This document shows positions 51,927 to 61,298 of a stretch of 64,000 bases of DNA, in pieces. The notes under the pieces are model-generated. The model did no database searches and had not been told where the DNA came from. It saw nothing but the letters and a program-made list of their open reading frames with translations. This DNA is from Anaerohalosphaeraceae bacterium (GTDB lineage Bacteria > Planctomycetota > Phycisphaerae > Sedimentisphaerales > UBA12454). A program made the translations under genes and the position numbers. Position 1 is the stretch's first letter. Every line of letters starts with the position of its first letter. The DNA lies in contig JAIORA010000037.1 in the NCBI GenBank assembly GCA_021108375.1, positions 1-64,000 of the forward strand, written 5' to 3'.

Positions 51927-52754
51927 TTAATTCCTTCGCCTCTTCAAAGTAAGCAAACCGCCGCCTAAACCAAGCAGCAACATCGTTGCTGGCTCGGGAA
52001 CTACGGTGATGTCATCCCAGTAGCCGCAACTTTCCGCTCCTTTATCTGTTATACAACTTATCAGATCAAAAGAACTGCTCGCCGACTCATAGAAGGCCTT
52101 ATCGGTTACGCCTGTCCAGGCAGCTCCGACACCGGCTTCCCTGGCCTTGAAATCGAATTTCTTATCTCCATACTTCAATACCAGTTCAAACTCATACCAG
52201 GTGCCATAGTCCATATCCATCAGTTTGTTAAACAGTCCACCGCCACCAACAGCGTAACAAATGCCATAGCTGTCCGTTCCGGTCGCTTTGTCGTTATACA
52301 TCGATATTTGTGCGGCTGTTTTTGCGGCATCGTCTCTAATCCGTACGCGGCTATTGTCGTACACATGTCCACCCGTTCCCTGCATTGTTTGCTTTGCGTA
52401 CCAGTGCATAGTATATGTGTCGGTATTTTCACCGTTGCCAAAATCCAGATTAGCACTCTTAGCACCACCGGAGGTACAACAAATTCTTCCGCACTGATCG
52501 CCTGAATAGGCAACGCCGCCACCATAGCCGCCGAAGCCCGCATGCTGATCTTCGGCAGTAGTTGTCCAGTTAACGCCGGAAGCAATATCCTTCTCATCCC
52601 ATTTAGCATAGAGGTTAGGCACACCATTCACATCAGTACCTGTATCCCATGTACCGGCGCCGGCACTGCCCGCCTCAAAGGTCGTGTTGACCATATAGGC
52701 ACTCGCCGAAGCAACCACCAAAGCCATACTACAAAACACAATTAACTTCTTCAT
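51927..52754 (-). CDS. PEP-CTERM protein consisting of a single TTFE-YWDDI module
   Basis: Signal peptide; module; C-terminal VPEPATMLLLGLGGGLLTLKRRRN. Confidence 0.85.
   Translation of the reverse strand: MKKLIVFCSMALVVASASAYMVNTTFEAGSAGAGTWDTGTDVNGVPNLYAKWDEKDIASGVNWTTTAEDQHAGFGGYGGGVAYSGDQCGRICCTSGGAKSANLDFGNGENTDTYTMHWYAKQTMQGTGGHVYDNSRVRIRDDAAKTAAQISMYNDKATGTDSYGICYAVGGGGLFNKLMDMDYGTWYEFELVLKYGDKKFDFKAREAGVGAAWTGVTDKAFYESASSSFDLISCITDKGAESCGYWDDITVVPEPATMLLLGLGGGLLTLKRRRN
51999..52698 (-). repeat. TTFE-YWDDI module copy 5
   Basis: MVNTTFEAGSAGAGTWDTG...CGYWDDITVV. Confidence 0.9.
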
Positions 52755-52838
52755 TTCTCATTCCTCCAACAAAAGTAACATAAAACATTTAAATCTGAAC
52801 TGAATAAAGACGATTCATTCAGTATGTTATAACCCTAA

Positions 52839-53714
52839 CTACCACGAACATCTGGTATCTGTCGGATCAGTGCAGTCCAGCCAGTTTTCCGCAAGTATTG
52901 CAATGTCCTTAAAATCTACATAGCAGTCTTCGTTCAAATCTGATGGTGCATATCCCCAGTCGCCACACACATCCGGCGTTATGCCATCAACCACTTTGAT
53001 ATCGTCCCAGTAGCCCCAGCATTTGTTTCTGTAAGAGATACACCACAGCCTGTCAAGTGAAGTGCAGGTAGCATCGCGAAAATCAATATCGCTTGCTGTG
53101 GTATAAGCATCTCCACTTCCCGCCGCTCTTACCTTGAGAGTAAACTTCTGGGTTCCGTAGTTCAGTTCCAGCTTAAATTTATACCAAAGGCTATCTACCA
53201 GATCCATCAACTCCGCATTGCCGCCAAGATTGCTGTCGTAGTATGTAATCGCGCCCTCCTCTTCAGACAGATTTATCTCTGCGGATACATTTCCGGCATC
53301 GTTTCTAATCTTCACACAAAGACGCCGGTTCCCAGCCTCCGTACTCCTGCTTACATATTTGGCATACCAGGTTATCGTATATATCCCTGTGTTCGTACCA
53401 CTGCAAAAGTCCAAAACAGAAAACTTAGCACCTGTGCTGGAGCCGGTTTGCCTGCCGCACTGATTGCCATCGTAAGGCTCATGATTACTAATTACACCGT
53501 ATTGGTGCTGAGTACTAAGTGGGCTCCAGTTTACCAAAGAACAGGGATCTTGGCCGGTCCACGCACCATATTCCGGAGGACCGTACATATTCCAGGAAGG
53601 GTCCCCTGCACTGTTAGGCTCGAAAGTCGTGTTGACCAAATCTGCCGCGGATGCCGCACCGCAGAGTAAAAATACACCGGATAAAACACTAAGCAAAACA
53701 ACATACTTTTTCAT
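52839..53714 (-). CDS. Secreted single-module TTFE-YWDDI protein with planctomycete-type dockerin
   Basis: Signal peptide MKKYVVLLSVLSGVFLLCGAASA; C-terminus SDLNEDCYVDFKDIAILAENWLDCTDP. Confidence 0.82.
   Translation of the reverse strand: MKKYVVLLSVLSGVFLLCGAASAADLVNTTFEPNSAGDPSWNMYGPPEYGAWTGQDPCSLVNWSPLSTQHQYGVISNHEPYDGNQCGRQTGSSTGAKFSVLDFCSGTNTGIYTITWYAKYVSRSTEAGNRRLCVKIRNDAGNVSAEINLSEEEGAITYYDSNLGGNAELMDLVDSLWYKFKLELNYGTQKFTLKVRAAGSGDAYTTASDIDFRDATCTSLDRLWCISYRNKCWGYWDDIKVVDGITPDVCGDWGYAPSDLNEDCYVDFKDIAILAENWLDCTDPTDTRCSW
52990..53641 (-). repeat. TTFE-YWDDI module copy 6
   Basis: LVNTTFEPNSAGDPSWNMY...WGYWDDIKVV. Confidence 0.88.
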
Positions 53715-53817
53715 CTTAACCTCCATCTTTAAATTAAAGTCCTTATACAATAAATTCATCTGACTTTATCTCCAATTTACCCTTACATTGACTCATAAGG
53801 AATTAAAACCCTTTCTA

Positions 53818-56157
53818 CTAATACGCCTGGCAATTGGGATCGTTTGGTTCGGAACAATCAAGCCACTCCGAAGCAATCATCGTGAAATCCTTAAAGTCTA
53901 CATAGCAGTCCCTATTCATATCTCCGACTGAATAACCGTAGCTGCCGCATACTTCCTGCTCTTCCAGAACCACTATATCGTCCCAGTATCCAAAGCCACT
54001 CGTTTTGTTGGTCTTACATTGTATCCAGTCAAACGAATTTGCGTCGGCTCCGTTCTGGAGATAGCCGGATATAGTACCTTCCCATCCAGGCTCACCTACT
54101 TGTTTTACACTTGCCCGAATTTCGTTAGTGTAGAAGTTCAACTCTACCTCGAATTCGTACCATTCCCCATCTTCATAACCATCCAGCAGTATTGCGTCAA
54201 TCGCAGCACCTGTCTGTGTTCCATAACAAAAACCAATGGTTGTTGCTCCATCCGCATCTGCTTTCATTAATACAGCAGCGCATTTGTTGTTCCAACTAGT
54301 CGGCAGATTATTGGGATCGCAGGGGTCACCCACACTAAAACTTCCAAGTATGATACCCGCGTAGTTATCCCAGCCGCCTGAAACATACTGATACTTCTGG
54401 AACCATTTCAGCACAACAGGACCAACATTGTCGCCGTCGCCGAAGTGCAACGAAGATGCCGTTCCACTTTCCGAAGCCGCCGTACGCCATATCTTGCCTG
54501 ATTGAGTGCCGTTTTTAGCGATGGCTGTTGTTACGACAATACCATTTGCATCGCCCTGCTTGAATTGCCACTGAACGCCTGATACAGGGTCGGGGTCATT
54601 TCCGTCACACCACAATTGACCATCAACAGCATCGCCGGGCCAGGTGCCAACACCACCGCTGCCGGCTTCAAAAGTCGTCTTGACTATATACGGCACACTT
54701 TTAACCTTGATGTTATCCCAACTGCCCCTCACCTCGCTGTGGGTGGCTCTGCATAGAATTCTGTCAAACGAATCAATACTGCCGGCAAATCGAAGAAGGC
54801 CGCTTGCCGTTGCTTCCCAACTACCTATGCCTGCCTGTTTTACCTTTATCTCGTATGTTTTATTGGATAAGTCCAACTCCATCTTGAACTCATACCACGT
54901 TTCAACCAGATAACTCGCCAAGAGTGTTGTTATATGAGCGTCATTGCCATCAGCACAATCATCAACCGTAATTATCGTAGTGCCGCTGGCATCTCCCTTC
55001 ATATTTATCCCCAGCGCTCTATCACTCCAATCGGCATTGTCATCATCAAAGATAGCTATCGCGGCATACCTGTCAGTAGTAGCACTGTGGTTTGTATATT
55101 TTTGAGCCCAGGTCATAACATAGATTCCGGTATTCTCGCCACTGGCAAAATCCAGTCCACAGGACTTGCCGCTGGTAGAACCTGTAACCGACCCGAACTG
55201 AGCACCTGCATAAGAAAGTAATGCATCTCTTGCGATGGAACATTTATCGCCACCATACTCGTTTATCCAGTACACACCGGAAGCCGGGTCTGGATCATTA
55301 TTACCCGTGCCGGACGGCGGAGTGTTCGCTTCTTTATCACCCCATTGACCACTGGTCCACATTCCGCTAACAGGGTTATCAAGCTCGAAAGTTGTGTTCA
55401 CTATGTATGGTGCCGCACGCTTCACCTTGATGTCGTCCCAGTAACCGTAAATGTTAGGGTCGTTAACCGTACACGCAATTTTATCAAAGGATTCGATGCT
55501 GCTGCTGTTTCGCAGACAACCGGCCACCGTACTCGCCCAGTTTGCTGCACCTGCCTGTTTTACTTTCGCCTCGTATGTCTTATTTGTGAAGTCCAACTCC
55601 ATTTCAAATTCATACCAAATGTTATCGGAATAACTATTCAGGAGTGTTGCTGTATGGCTATCGTTGCCTGTTCCGTTATCATCTTTTACTTCAATTACGG
55701 TGGTGCCGTTAGCATCTCCCTTCATCAGTACCTGCAAAATTTCTGCATTGTAGTTGTCGGTAATTTTTACACCGGCTATTGGCACGGCTACTGTTGCATT
55801 GACATCTTCATATTTTTGGTACCAGGTCATAACATATACGCCGGTATTCTCACCACTGGCAAAACTCAACCTGGCGTGTTTAGTGCTGCCGCCTTTAATA
55901 CGCCCGCACTGGTCGCCTTGACACGCACCGCCGGTTATAAAACGAACCTGACCATCACTACCACCCTGGTACCAGTCCACCTTAGATGCGGGATCAGATT
56001 CATCCCAGCCATAGCCAGCACTTATATCCCATGTACCGGGACCAGCGCTGTCCTCTTCAAAAGTTGTTTCGACCAAACACCTGTCCGAAGCTACCGAAGT
56101 AGCCACCAAAACAACACTGCTCAAAGTAACTAATAGAACAATAAACTTCTTCATCAT
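53818..56157 (-). CDS. Secreted protein with three tandem TTFE-YWDDI modules and planctomycete-type dockerin
   Basis: Signal peptide; three repeats each ending YWDDIKV/SWDNIKV/YWDDIVV; C-terminus GDMNRDCYVDFKDFTMIASEWLDCSEP. Confidence 0.85.
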   Translation of the reverse strand: MMKKFIVLLVTLSSVVLVATSVASDRCLVETTFEEDSAGPGTWDISAGYGWDESDPASKVDWYQGGSDGQVRFITGGACQGDQCGRIKGGSTKHARLSFASGENTGVYVMTWYQKYEDVNATVAVPIAGVKITDNYNAEILQVLMKGDANGTTVIEVKDDNGTGNDSHTATLLNSYSDNIWYEFEMELDFTNKTYEAKVKQAGAANWASTVAGCLRNSSSIESFDKIACTVNDPNIYGYWDDIKVKRAAPYIVNTTFELDNPVSGMWTSGQWGDKEANTPPSGTGNNDPDPASGVYWINEYGGDKCSIARDALLSYAGAQFGSVTGSTSGKSCGLDFASGENTGIYVMTWAQKYTNHSATTDRYAAIAIFDDDNADWSDRALGINMKGDASGTTIITVDDCADGNDAHITTLLASYLVETWYEFKMELDLSNKTYEIKVKQAGIGSWEATASGLLRFAGSIDSFDRILCRATHSEVRGSWDNIKVKSVPYIVKTTFEAGSGGVGTWPGDAVDGQLWCDGNDPDPVSGVQWQFKQGDANGIVVTTAIAKNGTQSGKIWRTAASESGTASSLHFGDGDNVGPVVLKWFQKYQYVSGGWDNYAGIILGSFSVGDPCDPNNLPTSWNNKCAAVLMKADADGATTIGFCYGTQTGAAIDAILLDGYEDGEWYEFEVELNFYTNEIRASVKQVGEPGWEGTISGYLQNGADANSFDWIQCKTNKTSGFGYWDDIVVLEEQEVCGSYGYSVGDMNRDCYVDFKDFTMIASEWLDCSEPNDPNCQAY
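53966..54693 (-). repeat. TTFE-YWDDI module copy 9
   Basis: IVKTTFEAGSGGVGTWPGD...FGYWDDIVVL. Confidence 0.85.
54699..55409 (-). repeat. TTFE-YWDDI module copy 8
   Basis: IVNTTFELDNPVSGMWTSG...RGSWDNIKVK. Confidence 0.82.
55419..56078 (-). repeat. TTFE-YWDDI module copy 7
   Basis: LVETTFEEDSAGPGTWDIS...YGYWDDIKVK. Confidence 0.88.
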
Positions 56158-56300
56158 AATACCTCCTTTTCAAACTCCAATTACTTTCCGTAAAAATGCA
56201 CAATACATTTCAAACCAACAACTAAAAGCAACTAATTTTTTATAAAAGCACTACACCCGATACCGTCCCGAAAAAACCGACATTGACAACAAACTTGTTT

Positions 56301-56316
56301 GCAGTATCGTTTCTGC
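56301..56316. promoter_or_regulatory. LacI-family operator-like palindrome
   Basis: GCAGTATCGTTTCTGC with central CG. Confidence 0.55.
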
Positions 56317-56513
56317 TACACTGTAATATACCTCTATCGGAAATTTAAGTCAATAATATTTTGTTATTATTCTTTGAAAATTGTTTTATTTCCAAACGCC
56401 CAAGCCTGCTTTGGTTGCATAACCACATATTGCACAAACACTTATGCCTCATAATGTTTTTTGCAAATTTTTCATTGCAAAACAGCACTGCTTTCTGCTA
56501 CAATATCTTTGTG

Positions 56514-56529
56514 GCAGAAGCGTTTCTGC
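56514..56529. promoter_or_regulatory. LacI-family operator-like palindrome (possible autoregulation)
   Basis: GCAGAAGCGTTTCTGC with central CG, 46 bp before the likely GTG start of the LacI gene. Confidence 0.6.
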
Positions 56530-56575
56530 TTATTTAGTAATGATATTAGAAGGAATACGAAAACAGGAGTTTTCA

Positions 56576-57691
56576 GTGGCTGTTTCAATCAAAGATGTAG
56601 CGAGACATGCAGATGTATCCACTACCACTGTCTCGGTAGTACTCAACAACAGGACAAAGGAAGGCAGGGTTAGTGAAAATACTCGTCAAAAAGTGCTAAG
56701 TTCCGTTAAGAAAACAGGTTACATATCTAACCTGTACGCCCGGAGCATGCGAAAAGGAAGCACTTTTACCATAGGAGTAATAGCTCCCAGTTCTATGTCT
56801 TACCAAACAAGTCTTATCGTCAAGGGAGCCAGTTCGGAGGCGGTTAAAAGCGGCTACGAAATTATTGTGGGTATCAGTTTTTTCGACAGTGATCGAGAAC
56901 AGGCTTATATAAAAAACTTTCTATCGCGCAGAGTCGATGGAATTATCTTTTCAGGCCATCCTTCACAGGCAACAGCTTCCATATTAAAGAATTTATATAA
57001 TAATAAATTTCCTTTAGTTATCGCTGGAAGTCTTGTCAGCGATGGAATAGATGCCATCAGCGGCGACCCTGAAATGAGCGGCTACGAGGCAACAAATCAT
57101 CTTGTCCGGCTCGGCCACAAACGCATCGCTTTTTGCATTGGCAATCGCTCAAGATTTGCCGTGCAAGGTTACTCGCCAGCAGGTACCGCTGTTAGCCACG
57201 TAGAAGTAGATAGTGAGTTGGCCACTGATGTGTGCCGCATAAGATATCACGGCTACCAGAGGGCAATAGAAAATAGCGGAATACAGACGCAGGAACTCTG
57301 TATAGCCTCGGAAACAAGCGACTACGAAGGCGGCAGAGAATCAGCCGCGACTATTCTTAAAATGAAGGAAAGGCCTGATGGCATTGTCTTTCGCAATGAC
57401 GAGATGGCTGCCGGCGCATTGAATTTCCTGTTAGGTGCAAAAATTAGGGTACCGGAAGATATATCACTCGTCGGCATTGGCAATAAACCACTTACAGAAA
57501 TGACATTGGTTCCCATGACTTCGGTTAATTACCCTTCCGTTGAGGTAGGAATAAAGGCCATAGAGATAATTATGAAGAATATTAATGACAAAAAAACGAA
57601 GGACGGAAGTGAGAAAATCAACGGGGTCGCACAATCTATACGTCTTGCACCAAACCTGATAATCCGCAGTTCCACTGCCCCGCGAAAATAA
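56576..57691 (+). CDS. LacI-family transcriptional regulator
   Basis: VSIKDVARHADVSTTTVSVVLNNRTKEGRVSENTRQKV HTH; periplasmic-binding-like domain; GTG start with AGGAG RBS preferred over ATG at 56444. Confidence 0.95.
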   Translation: MAVSIKDVARHADVSTTTVSVVLNNRTKEGRVSENTRQKVLSSVKKTGYISNLYARSMRKGSTFTIGVIAPSSMSYQTSLIVKGASSEAVKSGYEIIVGISFFDSDREQAYIKNFLSRRVDGIIFSGHPSQATASILKNLYNNKFPLVIAGSLVSDGIDAISGDPEMSGYEATNHLVRLGHKRIAFCIGNRSRFAVQGYSPAGTAVSHVEVDSELATDVCRIRYHGYQRAIENSGIQTQELCIASETSDYEGGRESAATILKMKERPDGIVFRNDEMAAGALNFLLGAKIRVPEDISLVGIGNKPLTEMTLVPMTSVNYPSVEVGIKAIEIIMKNINDKKTKDGSEKINGVAQSIRLAPNLIIRSSTAPRK

Positions 57692-57863
57692 TCATCGGGT
57701 ATTTTGTTTTGCATAAAACCGTAATTTCCCCCATAATCAGCAACATACCTGTACATTTTCAGTAAGAGTGGGGCAAAAAGTTTTTTGAGTTTATGTGTTG
57801 GCTGTTAAAGTACGGTTAAAAAATGCTTAACAAACAGAAACAGTGTCAAAGGAATCTAAAGTA

Positions 57864-60194
57864 ATGTCTGTATGTAAAGTCCAACTACACAATGGGTTAC
57901 CTGCCCTGATTGTTGACGGGGTTCCTTTGCCACCTATGGCAATGACAACCTTTAATTACCGCAAAAGCAAGAGTTACGAGCACCTGAAAGCATTAGGCCA
58001 GGCGGGTATCCGATTGTTTTACCTCCCTGCCGACCTGCCGTGGGATAATCCCACAGCTCTGAAGAAACTGTGCGATGATATGGACATATTGCTCAGGGCG
58101 GTGCCGAACGCTTACATTATTATTCGCATAAGGTTGCACCCTTCCGCTGACTGGGTACTGGCAAATCCGGAAGAGACGGTAACCTATAATGATGGCAGCC
58201 ACAAAGCTCTCGAAAAGCTCGGCCTTTTTTGGAAGAATGGTGCCAGTATGCCCGCTATGTACTCCTTAGCTTCGCCAAAATGGCGTTCAGAAGCAGGGAA
58301 TGCTCTGTCCAAGTTAATTGACTGGCTGGAACAGCAGCCGTTTGCCCAACACATAATCGGCTACCTGCCTTGTGCTGGAAGTACCAGTGAGTGGTATTAC
58401 CAGCACGGCACAGTTGACAGGGAGGATGGGCGTTATGGAGATTTCAGCTCGGCATTTCGGTCCGCCCAAAGTGAACTGCTGCGAGAAAAGTACCACACGA
58501 GTCAGGCCCTTCGCGAAGCCTGGGACAAAGCTGATATCGATTTTGACACAGCTCCAATACCGGATATGCACAGCCGCTGCTTCTCTTGGTTTGATGAAGT
58601 TACTCGACAAGCATCCGAACAGGGTCAATCTATCAATTCTATAAGCAACGAAACAAATATCGGCTCTTTCCTTAACGCCGACCAGTTGCAGAATGTGTTC
58701 GACTTTTACCGTAACTGGCACCACAGCACGGCTGATTCCATTATTCATTTTGCCCGTATCATCAAAGAAAAAACAGCCCAACGATGCATCACAGGAGCTT
58801 TCTACGGGGGTTCCAGGCGGTATATCGAGTCCGGAAGTTCGGCTGGCGTATTGCGGATACTGAACTCCGATGCGATTGATTTCCTGGCCAGCCCGGGACA
58901 CTATGAAAATCGCAAACCAGGAGGCACTACTGCTCAACGGATGATGCAGGATTCTTTCCGCATATATGGCAAATTATTCATCAGCGAAGATGACACGCGT
59001 ACCCATTTGGCCGATGACGGGTCGCTTGGGGAAAGTGCTAATGGGAATACAAAAGTTGGAAAAATAAAGTTTCGCACTTCCACAGGAACCCACACTCTGG
59101 CCGACAGCCTCACCATTATGAAACGCGACTTCGCCTGCGATATTTGTGAAGATACACACGGGTGGTGGTTTGATATGTCGATGGAACAACTCGGGCAGGA
59201 ACCTTGGTATGATCATCCAAAGATACTGGAGTTAATCAGCCGCCAGCAACAGATAGCCCGATTGGCTTACGAGTCCGATAGACGCAAACCGGCGGAAATT
59301 GCTTTCATCTTTGATGAAGAATCCATGCTTTATGTAAGTCAGGATACCACCGAAGATCTTGTAAAAACATTTCGTATGATGGAGGCACATCGTATTGGCG
59401 TACCGGTTGATTATTATTACCATAACGATTTGGCTAAGGCCGAAATGCCTGATTACAAGGTTTATGTCTTCGTCAATGTTTTTGCCCTGACCAAGGCAGA
59501 ACGTAAAGTCATTAACGACAAGGTCAAGCGCAACAATCAGGTCGCCCTGTGGCTTTATGGACAAGGCTTTATCTGCCCGGATATGCATCCAAAACTGTCT
59601 GAAAGCTATATTTCCAACCTTGTCGATATACCTGTCAGCGGAGAGGATATTGCTTGTCGTCCTAATTTCAAGATTACACAGTCTTCCCATCCCATCTTGG
59701 CAGATGCTATCCCTGAGCGTATTCAGGGCTATTTTGACCGACCGATTATTTCCGGCGGCGTTGCCGGGCTGGAACTGGGACAAGCACCAACATCTCTTTT
59801 GTGTCCATTGTTTTACCCGGATGATTCAGCATCAGATATAACAGTTCTGGGCAGGTACACAGAGAACGATAAAACGGCAATGGCGATGCGACAATTTGAC
59901 AACTGGACAAGCATCTACTGCGGTAGCAAGACAATCGGTTCGGATGTATTACGATCTATCGCCAGGTTCGTCGGCTGTCATGTTTACTGCGACAGTGATG
60001 ACTACATCTATGCCAACAATCAATTTGTGGCCATTCACGCTGCTCAGGCGGGCAAAAAATTCATTCAATTTCCCACACCATGCAATCCGTATGAGATTTA
60101 TCAACGCCGTTCATACGGACGTGGTGTTACCAAAATCGAAATAAATATGGCCGAGGGCGAAACGCTGATGTTTCATTTACACGGACCTTGCTGA
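57864..60194 (+). CDS. Putative GH42-like (clan GH-A) glycoside hydrolase
   Basis: TIM-barrel-like pattern with IIGYLPCAGSTSEWYY, SNETNIGSF, later beta-galactosidase-trimerisation-like region (KVYVFVNVFALTKAER). Confidence 0.65.
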   Translation: MSVCKVQLHNGLPALIVDGVPLPPMAMTTFNYRKSKSYEHLKALGQAGIRLFYLPADLPWDNPTALKKLCDDMDILLRAVPNAYIIIRIRLHPSADWVLANPEETVTYNDGSHKALEKLGLFWKNGASMPAMYSLASPKWRSEAGNALSKLIDWLEQQPFAQHIIGYLPCAGSTSEWYYQHGTVDREDGRYGDFSSAFRSAQSELLREKYHTSQALREAWDKADIDFDTAPIPDMHSRCFSWFDEVTRQASEQGQSINSISNETNIGSFLNADQLQNVFDFYRNWHHSTADSIIHFARIIKEKTAQRCITGAFYGGSRRYIESGSSAGVLRILNSDAIDFLASPGHYENRKPGGTTAQRMMQDSFRIYGKLFISEDDTRTHLADDGSLGESANGNTKVGKIKFRTSTGTHTLADSLTIMKRDFACDICEDTHGWWFDMSMEQLGQEPWYDHPKILELISRQQQIARLAYESDRRKPAEIAFIFDEESMLYVSQDTTEDLVKTFRMMEAHRIGVPVDYYYHNDLAKAEMPDYKVYVFVNVFALTKAERKVINDKVKRNNQVALWLYGQGFICPDMHPKLSESYISNLVDIPVSGEDIACRPNFKITQSSHPILADAIPERIQGYFDRPIISGGVAGLELGQAPTSLLCPLFYPDDSASDITVLGRYTENDKTAMAMRQFDNWTSIYCGSKTIGSDVLRSIARFVGCHVYCDSDDYIYANNQFVAIHAAQAGKKFIQFPTPCNPYEIYQRRSYGRGVTKIEINMAEGETLMFHLHGPC

Positions 60195-60311
60195 CCCATT
60201 TTGACAGATAACATCATAGCAGCACCTCATGTTTTTTTCGATTTGATACTTGACATTACCCGATTATATGATACTATATCGTGGAAAGAGATTCTATATT
60301 GTGGAATAAGA

Positions 60312-61091
60312 ATGTGTGATGTACCTGTCAAATCGGTGAAGAAAGCACTGGCGTTGCTTAATATCCTGTTGTTTGAGGATATAGAACGGGAGGGTATCAG
60401 TCTCTCGAAATTGGCAGACAGGATGGCGATACCCGCAAATTCAGCACATAATTTGTTGAAGACTATGGTCGCTTGTAAATATGTGGCACAATTAGTGGAC
60501 GGAAAATACATAGCCGGTCCAATCTGTGGAGAAATTGGCAAGCTCAACACGCTTTGCTCACCGGAAGCTTCAGAACTCCTAACCACGACACTATTGGATA
60601 TGAATTCAAGGGTAGACGAAGCCGTGGTTTTCGCCACCCTGATTGATGGGCAGCGTGTTATCATAGAAGGATTGAATGCGAATCATACGGTAAAAGTCAG
60701 TGAGGGTTTGTTGGCTTCGCATAATCACCTATATACGACGTCCACGGGGCGGATACTAGTTGCGTTCGCATCAGAAGAAGAACTCGCTCGTATTCTTGTT
60801 CGCCATGGCTTGCCTGGTGCGCAGTGGGACGACATAAACAACGAGCAACACCTTATGGCTGCGCTGGATGAAATTCGAAGCGATGGAATGTGTGTGATGA
60901 CATCTGACGAAAACGAACTTGTCGCTTTTGCTTACCCCGTTCGTAACACGGCAGGGAAACTATTGGGTGCTCTGGGTTGCTACGCCCCTATATTTCGTTG
61001 TCCGGAAAAAAAACGGAAACACATCATCGCCGAAATGCTCATCGTTTCCGAAGCAATGGGCAATACGCTTACATCTCTGTGCACAGTGTAA
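60312..61091 (+). CDS. IclR-family transcriptional regulator
   Basis: VKSVKKALALLNILLFEDIEREGISLSKLADRMAIPANSAHNLLKTMV HTH; IclR effector domain features (YTTSTGRILVAF). Confidence 0.9.
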   Translation: MCDVPVKSVKKALALLNILLFEDIEREGISLSKLADRMAIPANSAHNLLKTMVACKYVAQLVDGKYIAGPICGEIGKLNTLCSPEASELLTTTLLDMNSRVDEAVVFATLIDGQRVIIEGLNANHTVKVSEGLLASHNHLYTTSTGRILVAFASEEELARILVRHGLPGAQWDDINNEQHLMAALDEIRSDGMCVMTSDENELVAFAYPVRNTAGKLLGALGCYAPIFRCPEKKRKHIIAEMLIVSEAMGNTLTSLCTV

Positions 61092-61122
61092 GAAATACAG
61101 ATTGGAAAAAGGAATACAAGTT

Positions 61123-61263
61123 ATGATGACCAGAGTACTTATAGCTGCAATAAATAGTTATTGCGACAGCATACCATCAATTGAAACTGGTGGTATTAAA
61201 ATCGGAAGAATAAATATTACCGAAGGCGAAACACTAATGTTTCATTTACACCGGTCTTGCTGA
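61123..61263 (+). pseudogene. 3'-end remnant of the upstream GH42-like gene
   Basis: IKIGRINITEGETLMFHLHRSC* versus VTKIEINMAEGETLMFHLHGPC* at the end of the 57864 gene. Confidence 0.7.
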
Positions 61264-61298
61264 CCCGTTTGGTATTTTTTCACTTATGGAGAATATAT

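Noticed and set aside
37348-56133. Numerous plus-strand ORFs of 60-262 aa in the polysaccharide locus
   Set aside because: Antisense to the long secreted-protein genes; their mutual similarity only mirrors the repeated sense modules.
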